From NCBI RefSeq assembly GCF_000384295.1, contig NZ_KB913037.1, forward strand, positions 10,656,228 through 10,720,227: a stretch of 64,000 bases of DNA, in the 5' to 3' direction. Positions 17,504-24,349 of this stretch are shown here, piece after piece. Position 1 is the first letter of the stretch; every line of letters starts with the position of its first letter. The notes under the pieces were generated by a model. The model did no database searches. It was not told the origin of the DNA and was given only the letters and a program-made list of their open reading frames with translations. Source of the stretch: Amycolatopsis balhimycina FH 1894 (GTDB taxonomy: Bacteria > Actinomycetota > Actinomycetes > Mycobacteriales > Pseudonocardiaceae). A program made the position numbers and the translations under genes.

Positions 17504-18769
17504 TCAAACTCCCCAATCGGGGCGCAGCGGCATGCTCATGCCGCCCTCGCTGTCGGTCCGGACGCCCAGGATGTGGTGCAGTTCGATCTCGCGCCGCTCG
17601 AAGGCGAGCCGGCAGGCCGCCAGGTAGAGGGCCCACACCCGGCTGCGTCCGGCACCGGCCTCGGCGACGGCTTCGTCCCAGTGTTCGTCGAGGTTGGCGC
17701 ACCATCCGGCCAGCGTCGTCGCGTAGTGCTCGCGCAGGTTCTCCGAGTGCCGCACCTCCAGCCCGGCGTCGTGCATGGCCGTCATCAGCTCGCCAGGAGC
17801 TTCCAGCTCGCCGTCCGGGAAGACGTAGCGGTCGATGAAGCCGCGCGAGCGGTGGGCGACGCTGGTGTCCGGGTTGGTGATGCAGTGGTTGAGCAGGCGC
17901 CCGTGCGGCTTGAGCTTGCCGGCGAGGAAGCGGAAGTAGCCGGGCACGTTGCGGGCCCCGATGTGCTCGGTCAGCCCGATCGACGAGATCGCGTCGAACC
18001 CGGTCTCCGTGACGTCCCGGTAGTCGAGGTGGCGGATCTCGGCGCGGTCCGCGATCCCCAGCGCGACGATGTTCTTCTGCGCCCATTGCGCCTGTTCACG
18101 CGAGAGTGTGACGCCGATGGCCTCGACGCCGTAGTGCCGGACGGCGTGCGCGACCATGCCGCCCCAGCCGCAGCCGACGTCGAGCAGCCGCATCCCCGGC
18201 TTGAGGCCGAGCTTGCGGCAGACCAGGTCGAACTTGTTGGCCTGCGCCTCCTCCAGCGAAGCGCCCTCGTGCGGGAACACCGCGCACGTGTAGGCCATCG
18301 ACGGGCCGAGGACCAGCTCGTAGAACCGGTTGGACACGTCGTAGTGGCTGGCGATGGCCTCGCTGTCGCGTTGCTTCGAGTGCCGCAGCGCGGTCAGCCC
18401 GCGCCGGAACCGGCTCGGGTGCTCCTCGGCCGGCGGCTTGACCAGCCGCAGGTGGCGCGGGCCGAGGTTGCGCAGCAGCCACAGCCGGTCGGCCGCGGTG
18501 AGCTGGTCGACCTGCGCGGCCAGCGCACGCAGCGCCGTGTAGAGGTCGCCGGTGACTTCGAGCGCACCCGCCACGTAGGCGCGGGCGAGGCCGAGGTCGC
18601 CGGGGGAGGACATCAGGTAGTCCAGCGCCAGCGGCGAGCGCACCTCGAAGGCCACCGGCGCGTCGGCCGGGCCGCTGCGGCTGCCGTCGTAGGCGGTGAT
18701 CGACACCTCGGCGCGCGGGCCGAGCAGCCGCTCGAACACGGCGCCGACGGTGATTTCTTCCTGGGTCAC
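17504..18769 (-). CDS. tmsB: SAM-dependent fatty acid 10-methylene methyltransferase (CFA-synthase family)
   Basis: This 421-residue protein belongs to the cyclopropane-fatty-acid-synthase family. The SAM-binding motif is LLDVGCGWGGMV. Active-site-region blocks include YTCAVFPHEGASLEEAQ, SIGLTEHIG and NYFR-like YFRFLAGKL. Because it is encoded directly after an FAD oxidoreductase of the right type, it is best read as the TmsB/BfaB methyltransferase, which methylates C10 of oleoyl phospholipid to a 10-methylene chain. GTG at 18769 has AAAGGA 6 nt upstream. The gap to the upstream gene is 11 nt. A true cyclopropane synthase is the alternative. Confidence 0.82.
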   Translation of the reverse strand: MTQEEITVGAVFERLLGPRAEVSITAYDGSRSGPADAPVAFEVRSPLALDYLMSSPGDLGLARAYVAGALEVTGDLYTALRALAAQVDQLTAADRLWLLRNLGPRHLRLVKPPAEEHPSRFRRGLTALRHSKQRDSEAIASHYDVSNRFYELVLGPSMAYTCAVFPHEGASLEEAQANKFDLVCRKLGLKPGMRLLDVGCGWGGMVAHAVRHYGVEAIGVTLSREQAQWAQKNIVALGIADRAEIRHLDYRDVTETGFDAISSIGLTEHIGARNVPGYFRFLAGKLKPHGRLLNHCITNPDTSVAHRSRGFIDRYVFPDGELEAPGELMTAMHDAGLEVRHSENLREHYATTLAGWCANLDEHWDEAVAEAGAGRSRVWALYLAACRLAFERREIELHHILGVRTDSEGGMSMPLRPDWGV

Positions 18770-18780
18770 GTTCGTTCCTT

Positions 18781-20187
18781 TCACCCGCGGCGGACGCATT
18801 TCTCGTAGAGGCCGAGCAGGCGCCCGGCCGGGTCGTAGGCCCGCTTGAGTTCCCGGTAGGCGTCGCCGTTGTAGAGCCGCCAGAACTCGTCCTCGGTGTA
18901 GAAGCTGTCCGAGTACAGGGATTTGTGGCCGCCGAGCCGGGTCACCTCGGCTTCGATCATCCGGTTGTGCACACCGTCGCGCTCGCCGGGATCCAGCGGC
19001 ACGGCGGACCAGAACCCGAAGTTGACGTACAGCTCTTCGGGGTCGAGTTCGTAGAGCGGCCAGCGGACGTCGCCGGGCCGCTGCCGCAGCGGGCAGATCC
19101 AGACCGGGCTGATCGGGATCTCCCGCTCGAAGAAGTCGAGGAACTCCGCGGCGCGCCCGACCGGGACCTCGATGTCCTGCACGATCGTCTCTTCCGGCGG
19201 CAGGCGCCGGAGTTTCAGCAGCCGCTGGGCGATCTTGAACCGGCGGTCGAGCGCGACGGCCTTCCAGTACACCGAGGACCGCAGGAACCGGCGGCCGAGC
19301 AGCAGCCGGGGCAGCCGGTGCTGGACGCCGAAGGCGCGGGAGCACCAGAACCAGTCGGTGTCCCAGCGCCAGAGGTAGTCGCGGACGGTGAGGTGGTCGG
19401 TTTCGCGACGCTGGATCGAGCGGTAGTAGATGTCCAGCCAGGTGTAGTCGCTCGTCGCGGGCGCGGTGCCGGTGAACGTGGCCAGCGTCAGGTACAGCTC
19501 GTCCGGGCCGAACACCGTGCCGTCGACGAAATCGACGTGCTCGCCCTCGTGTTCGCTCGTCGCGCAGATCTCGCGCAGGGCTTCGAAGTACTTCGCCCGG
19601 TCGTGGTGGCGGACGTGCCGGAGTTTCACGAACGGCTTGACCGGTTCCAGGAGGATCCGCAGCCGCAGCGCGTAGCCGAGGGTGCCGTAGGAGTTGGGGA
19701 AGCCGTGGAACAGGGCGCGGTGCTCGTTGTCCGGCGTGGCGACGACGATCCGGCCGTCGCCGGTGAGCACCTCGAGCTCCAGCACCGACTCGTGCGGCAT
19801 GCCGTTGCGGAACGACGAGGACTCGATGCCGAGCCCGGTCACCGCGCCGCCGAGGGTGATGGTCTTGAGCTGCGGCACGACCAGCGGCATCAGGCCGTGC
19901 GGCAGGGTGGCGTCGACGAGCTGTTCGTAGGTGACCATCCCTTCGACGTCGGCGGTGCGGCCGTCCGGGTCGACGCGCAGGACGTGGGTGAACCCGGAGA
20001 CGTCCAGGCCCGGGTGCTGGGCGGCGGCGCGGGAGCGGAAGAGGTTCGACGTGCGTTTGGCCAGCCGGACGGTCGCTTCGCCGCTGATCGCGGTGAGCTG
20101 CCGTCTCAGGGCGTCGACGCGGGCTTCGTGCTCGGGGAACGCCGGGCCCGGACGGGCTTCGGGCACCCCGGCCTGATCAATGGTCAC
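18781..20187 (-). CDS. tmsA: FAD-linked reductase for 10-methyl fatty acids
   Basis: This 468-residue protein is an FAD-binding oxidoreductase of the FAD_binding_4 type. The flavin-binding segment includes THVLRVDPDGRTADVEGM and LKTITLGGAVTGLGIESSS, and the C-terminal part ends YDPAGRLLGLYEKCVRRG. In actinobacteria the partner of a CFA-type methyltransferase in this arrangement (TmsA/BfaA) reduces the 10-methylene group to 10-methyl using NADPH, giving tuberculostearic acid. It starts with GTG at 20187 with a weak ribosome site (AGGGGC). It is the first gene of a two-gene operon with the methyltransferase. Confidence 0.82.
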   Translation of the reverse strand: MTIDQAGVPEARPGPAFPEHEARVDALRRQLTAISGEATVRLAKRTSNLFRSRAAAQHPGLDVSGFTHVLRVDPDGRTADVEGMVTYEQLVDATLPHGLMPLVVPQLKTITLGGAVTGLGIESSSFRNGMPHESVLELEVLTGDGRIVVATPDNEHRALFHGFPNSYGTLGYALRLRILLEPVKPFVKLRHVRHHDRAKYFEALREICATSEHEGEHVDFVDGTVFGPDELYLTLATFTGTAPATSDYTWLDIYYRSIQRRETDHLTVRDYLWRWDTDWFWCSRAFGVQHRLPRLLLGRRFLRSSVYWKAVALDRRFKIAQRLLKLRRLPPEETIVQDIEVPVGRAAEFLDFFEREIPISPVWICPLRQRPGDVRWPLYELDPEELYVNFGFWSAVPLDPGERDGVHNRMIEAEVTRLGGHKSLYSDSFYTEDEFWRLYNGDAYRELKRAYDPAGRLLGLYEKCVRRG

Positions 20188-20567
20188 GCCCCTGATCCTG
20201 CCTCACGGAGTGGGCAGACGCACTGTGCTGTCCCTGTGATCGTGTCCGCGTCGTCCCGGCCGCTGGGAAGCTCGCCGGACTCGTCGCCTCGCCGCGAGGT
20301 CGCCGACGACCCCGCGGCGGCGGGTCAGGCGACCGCGCGCAGCGGGGTTTCCTCCGCCAGGAGCGTCTCGGCGTCGGCCAGGAAGGGTGTATCGCCTTTC
20401 TCTTCGGGTGCTTCGGTTCTAACATGTCATCTAAATGATGACCAACGAGATGTCGCCGGATGGACGACATCGGGTGCCCGGTTCGCCGGGATTGAGCAGC
20501 GTGCGGGCGGGGTATCCGCTTCCGGACCGCGGGGATCCCGCGGCGAGACGGGGAAAGCGAGGCGGCG
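20188..20567. other. Divergent intergenic region, 380 bp
   Basis: The region separates the tmsA-like gene from the DUF6292-like gene and must hold both promoters. The stretch at 20405-20450 is unusually AT-rich for this DNA and contains the 17-bp inverted repeat listed separately. On the minus strand TTGGTC and TTAGAA, 17 bp apart and overlapping that repeat, could be a promoter. No complete gene is visible. Confidence 0.4.
20426..20442. promoter_or_regulatory. 17-bp inverted repeat, candidate operator
   Basis: GTCATCTAAATGATGAC has perfect 6-nt arms around the AT-only centre TAAAT. It is placed where it could overlap a promoter reading toward the tmsA-like gene, and lies about 125 bp upstream of the DUF6292-like start. 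The form suits a dimeric GntR, TetR or MarR regulator; no cognate regulator gene is adjacent. Confidence 0.5.
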
Positions 20568-21005
20568 TTGAGCATTCTGATCGACTTCGGGCGCGACACG
20601 GAGTTCTCGTTCGAGCGGCGGCTGCGCGGTTACGTGGGCGCGGTGGCCCGGGCCGTCGGAGTGGGGCTGGAATCCTGCACGTTGGACGTCGGAACACCAG
20701 CGGCCGCCTACATCGCCCTCGACTGGCGGCTGGCCCGGTTCCCCGGACACGACTTGGCACTCGTCTGGGACGAGGTCCACGGCTGGGCGGCGGCGATCGA
20801 GAACGCGACCGGCGAAGCGGCAACGGCCTTGGTCCATCTCGGCGGATTGTTCCCCGAGCCCCGCGCGGTGGTCAGGTTCCTCGCGGCGGTCCGCGCGGAC
20901 GTCCCGGACGCGGGCGGCCTGGAAGCCCCGGTCCTCCGCGAGGCCGGCGACCACGAGCAGCTGCTGGCCCTGCTGCCGGACATGGCGGGCGCCGATCGCC
21001 GATAG
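20568..21005 (+). CDS. DUF6292-like protein
   Basis: This 145-residue protein resembles the DUF6292 family common in Pseudonocardiaceae. Family-like blocks are RRLRGYVGAVARAVGV near the N-terminus and YIALDWRLARFPGHDLAL, followed by VWDEVHGWAAAIEN. It has no signal peptide, membrane segment or catalytic motif I can name. The start is TTG at 20568 with GAGG about 5 nt upstream. It is 34 nt from the S9 peptidase gene and may be co-transcribed with it. The function is unknown and the family label is from recall. Confidence 0.7.
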   Translation: MSILIDFGRDTEFSFERRLRGYVGAVARAVGVGLESCTLDVGTPAAAYIALDWRLARFPGHDLALVWDEVHGWAAAIENATGEAATALVHLGGLFPEPRAVVRFLAAVRADVPDAGGLEAPVLREAGDHEQLLALLPDMAGADRR

Positions 21006-21039
21006 GGTTCCGCCTGGACGTGGCGAACAGGGGGCCGGG

Positions 21040-23022
21040 GTGGCGGAACTGACGGCGGAAGCCGTGGTCGATCGGAACGTGCCGCGGACGCCGCGGCTTT
21101 CCCCGGACGGCCGGTGGGTCGCGTTCGCGAGCAGCCCGGTCGGCCGGACGGGAAAGCATCCGGTGAGCGGCCTGTGGCTGGCTCCCGCCGACGGCAGCGC
21201 ACCACCCCGGGAACTCGCCCCCTCGGACGCGGAAGACCACGAGCCTCGGTGGGCGCCCGACTCCGGCTCGGTTTTCTTTCTGTCCGATCGTGTCGAGCGG
21301 GGTACGGCTCAGCTGTACCGGGTGGGTCTTGCGGGTGGTGGTCCGGAGCAGCTGACGGACTGGTCCCCGGGAGTTCACGCGCATCTGTGGTTGCCGGGTT
21401 GGGCTGGGGTGGGGAACGCCCGGCCGGCCGAGGTTGAGGCGCGCGTCCCGCCGGCGGACTGGAGCCTGGGGGTGTTCGTCGCGCCGGACCCGGACTTCCG
21501 GCCTGCCGATCCCCGCGTCCGCGTTGTCACCGCAGAGGGTTCCCGGGCCGGCGAACCGGGCCGGGCTTGGGATACCGTCGCCCGGCCCGATCGGCTGTGG
21601 CTGCTCGACCCGCGGACCCGCGCTGTCCGTTCGCTCGCGGACTTCGGCGAGCGGCACGTCGTCGAGGTCGCCGCCCGGCCTGACGGGGGCGTGCTCGCCG
21701 TGCTCACCTGGTCCGTCGCCGATCGTGATCCCGGGTTGTTCGAACCCGGCCTGCACCTCGTCGATCCCGGCTCCGGTGCGGTGCGCGACCTCGGCGCCCC
21801 GGCGCTCGAAGCGTCCTCTCTCACCTGGTGGCGCGGCGAAACCGGCTGGCACCTGGGCTACCTGGGCCTCACCCCGCCCGGGCTGGTCGGTGGCCGGGCC
21901 GTGTTCGAGGCCGGCGAAACGAGCGGTGCGCACCGCAATCTCACCGCCGGCCTGACCGTCTGCCCGGCCGAACTGGTGCCGGCGGGCGACGGTCCGCCGC
22001 TGGCGTTGTTCTCCGAAGGCCTGGACACCACGGTCCGCCGGCTCGAACCCGCGACCGGAACCTTCACCGAGCTGACCCGCGCGCCGGGCACGCTGCAGTC
22101 CCTCTCCGTCGCCGATGGCGAGGTGATCGCCGCCGTCGCGAGCACCGCGTACGAGCCCGACGTCGTCTGCGCCGGATCCGCGGCGGGCCCGCTCACCCAC
22201 CTGGCCGAGCCGCCGCTCCGCGGGATCGTCTGGGGTACCCAGGAACGCCTCTCCTACCGCGCCGAGGACGGCCTGGAACTCGACGGGCTCCTGATCCTCC
22301 CACCCGGCAAGACCCGGGAAGACGGCCCGTTCCCGCTGGTCACCCTCGTCCACGGTGGTCCGGACGACCGATACGCCGACCGGTTCCACCTGAACTGGTA
22401 CCCCTCGGGCCAGTGGCTCGCGACGGCCGGCTTCGCGGTGTTCCTGCCGAACCCGCGCGGCGGCTGGGGCCACGGGCACGCGTTCGCGGTGAGCGTCGCC
22501 GGGGCCGTCGGCGGCGCGGAGTTCACCGACATCCTCACCGGGATCGACCGCCTCGTCGACGACGGCGTCGCCGACCCGCGGCGGCTCGGCATCGGCGGCG
22601 GCAGCCACGGCGGCTTCATGGCGGCCTGGGCCGTCTCGCAGACGGACCGCTTCGCCGCGGCACTCGTCTCCGCGGGCGTCATCGACTGGCGTGTCCTCGC
22701 GGCGACCGGTGAGCTCACGCGGTTCGACGCCGCGCTGGGCGGACCGGACGGCAGCACCAGCCCGATCACCCACGCCCACCGCATCCGCACCCCGACCCTC
22801 ATCCTGCACGGCGAGGACGACACCAACGTCCCGCTCTCCCAGGCGGACCTGCTGCACCACGCCCTGCGTGACCGCGGCGTCGAGCACGAGTACGTCGTGT
22901 ACCCGCGGGAGGGCCACTCGCTCCGCGAACGCGACCACCAGCTTGACGGACTGCGTCGGACGCGCGAGTGGTTTTCCCGGTGGCTCGCCCCCGAACGCCC
23001 GGTGTCCAAACAGGACGGATGA
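21040..23022 (+). CDS. S9 family prolyl oligopeptidase-type serine peptidase
   Basis: This 660-residue peptidase has an N-terminal beta-propeller (about 1-400, with repeated TolB-like segments such as RLSPDGRWVAFASS and RWAPDSGSVFFLSD). A C-terminal alpha/beta hydrolase domain follows. The nucleophile motif is GGGSHGGF (Ser522), the acid lies in LHGEDDTNVP and the histidine in REGHSLRERDH. The arrangement fits the acylaminoacyl-peptidase subgroup, which cleaves short peptides in the cytoplasm. No signal peptide is present. It starts with GTG at 21040. Confidence 0.9.
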   Translation: MAELTAEAVVDRNVPRTPRLSPDGRWVAFASSPVGRTGKHPVSGLWLAPADGSAPPRELAPSDAEDHEPRWAPDSGSVFFLSDRVERGTAQLYRVGLAGGGPEQLTDWSPGVHAHLWLPGWAGVGNARPAEVEARVPPADWSLGVFVAPDPDFRPADPRVRVVTAEGSRAGEPGRAWDTVARPDRLWLLDPRTRAVRSLADFGERHVVEVAARPDGGVLAVLTWSVADRDPGLFEPGLHLVDPGSGAVRDLGAPALEASSLTWWRGETGWHLGYLGLTPPGLVGGRAVFEAGETSGAHRNLTAGLTVCPAELVPAGDGPPLALFSEGLDTTVRRLEPATGTFTELTRAPGTLQSLSVADGEVIAAVASTAYEPDVVCAGSAAGPLTHLAEPPLRGIVWGTQERLSYRAEDGLELDGLLILPPGKTREDGPFPLVTLVHGGPDDRYADRFHLNWYPSGQWLATAGFAVFLPNPRGGWGHGHAFAVSVAGAVGGAEFTDILTGIDRLVDDGVADPRRLGIGGGSHGGFMAAWAVSQTDRFAAALVSAGVIDWRVLAATGELTRFDAALGGPDGSTSPITHAHRIRTPTLILHGEDDTNVPLSQADLLHHALRDRGVEHEYVVYPREGHSLRERDHQLDGLRRTREWFSRWLAPERPVSKQDG

Positions 23023-23064
23023 GCGAGCCCGTGTGAACTCCCGACGCGGCGGGTAACCGGGTGG

Positions 23065-24036
23065 ATGACCAGAACCCGGGTATACCGCGACGGCGTGCTG
23101 CAGAAGGAAGACTTCCCGCTCGCGGACGTCTCCGACTTCCTGGCCGAGCCGGACACCGCGGTGTGGGTCGACCTGTGCGCGCCGTCCGAAGCGGACCTGG
23201 CCGAGCTGGCCGACGAGCTGGGCCTGCACCGGCTCGCGGTGGAGGACGCCGTCCAAGAGCACCAGCGGCCCAAGCTCGACCGCTACGACGGGCACGCCTT
23301 CCTGACCACCTACGCCGTGCGGTTCGACGAGGCGACCGGCCGTGCCGCCACCTACGAGCTCGCCGCCTTCGTCACGCCGCGGGCGCTGGTCACCGTGCGC
23401 AAGGACGACCGCTTCGACATCGACGCGGTCGTGCGCCGGTGGGACCAGGCGACCGAGCTGGCGAAGACCGGTGTGCCCTTCCTGGTGCACGGTCTGCTCG
23501 ACTGCGTCGTCGACGGCCACTTCGAGGCCGTGCAGGCGCTCGACGACGAGGTCGAGGCCCTGGAGGACCTCGTCTTCGAAGACCGGCCCGACTCCTCGGA
23601 ACTGCAACGCCGCTCGTTCCGGCTGCGCAAGAGCCTGACCGCGTTGCGCCGGGTGGTGCTGCCGATGCGCGAGGTGATCAGCTCGCTGATGCGCCCCGAC
23701 CTTCGGCTGGCCGACGAGCTCACCCGCCCGTACTTCGAAGACGTCCACGACCACGCCCGGCAGGCCGCCGAACAGACCGAGGCGCTGCGGGAGCTGATCG
23801 CCACGGTCCGGGAGACCCAGCTGAACCTGCAGGGCAACCGGCTGAACCTGATCATGAAGAAGGTGACCGGCTGGGCGGCGGTGATCGCGGTGCCCACGGC
23901 GGTGACCGGGTTCTACGGCCAGAACGTGCCGTACCCGGGCAACGGCGCGCCGAGCGGGTTCTGGACCTCGACGGTCGCCATTCTCGTGCTTTCGGTGGGG
24001 TTGTACGCGTTGTTCAAACGCAGGGATTGGCTGTGA
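23065..24036 (+). CDS. CorA-type divalent metal ion transporter with variant GQN motif
   Basis: This 323-residue protein has the CorA architecture: a cytoplasmic alpha/beta and coiled-coil domain (about 1-260) and two C-terminal membrane helices. The first is VTGWAAVIAVPTAVTGFYG and the second is TVAILVLSVGLYALF, ending with basic KRRDWL. CorA proteins carry Mg2+ or Co2+ as pentamers. The signature YGMN after helix 1 is replaced by YGQN (followed by VPYPG). Such variants occur in some actinobacterial homologues, but selectivity cannot be assumed. Confidence 0.88.
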   Translation: MTRTRVYRDGVLQKEDFPLADVSDFLAEPDTAVWVDLCAPSEADLAELADELGLHRLAVEDAVQEHQRPKLDRYDGHAFLTTYAVRFDEATGRAATYELAAFVTPRALVTVRKDDRFDIDAVVRRWDQATELAKTGVPFLVHGLLDCVVDGHFEAVQALDDEVEALEDLVFEDRPDSSELQRRSFRLRKSLTALRRVVLPMREVISSLMRPDLRLADELTRPYFEDVHDHARQAAEQTEALRELIATVRETQLNLQGNRLNLIMKKVTGWAAVIAVPTAVTGFYGQNVPYPGNGAPSGFWTSTVAILVLSVGLYALFKRRDWL

Positions 24037-24349
24037 TCCACGCCATCTTCGTCATTCCACAATAGAGCGTCCACTTCGGACACCGAAGCTGGACACGTGG
24101 CGTCGGGAGCCGCGGCCGTGGGCAGGCCGACGGACCCGCCGGCGACGTTCAGCCGAACGGGTCAATGCGGCCGGATGGCCTGGGGGAGAAGGAAAGGCTT
24201 CGAGCACCGCCTGAAGAGCGCGCGTGGTCACGGGCGCGGCTGGTTGCTCAACCGTTGCCGCTCAGCATAGTGCAACTGCACTATGCTGAGCCATCCGGTG
24301 TGCACGGCGGACGGCGCAAGGTGCCGACAGGCGAAGAAACGGGTGACGG
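24037..24349. other. Intergenic region upstream of the giant kinase, 313 bp
   Basis: No gene is supported. The only strong feature is the perfect 32-bp palindrome at 24260-24291. The rest is GC-rich with no consensus promoter that I can defend. The kinase start is at 24350. Confidence 0.5.
24260..24291. promoter_or_regulatory. Perfect 32-bp palindrome upstream of the hybrid kinase
   Basis: Arms of 15 nt (24260-24274, GCTCAGCATAGTGCA, and 24277-24291) surround the two bases AC without a mismatch. The centre TAGTGCAACTGCACTA resembles operators bound by TetR-type dimers. It ends 58 nt before the kinase ATG. No regulator gene is next to it, so the binding protein would be encoded elsewhere. A cis-acting RNA hairpin is an alternative. 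Confidence 0.55.

Noticed and set aside
20325..20420. A minus-strand frame ending GDTPFLADAETLLAEETPL then RAVA and a stop, upstream of tmsA.
   Set aside because: The composition looks coding, but no ATG, GTG or TTG lies between the preceding stop and the peptide, so no complete gene can be drawn. A decayed remnant is possible.
24033..24065. A 10-codon GTG frame overlapping the CorA stop.
   Set aside because: It is too short to judge, has no following terminator or attenuator partner, and is probably chance.
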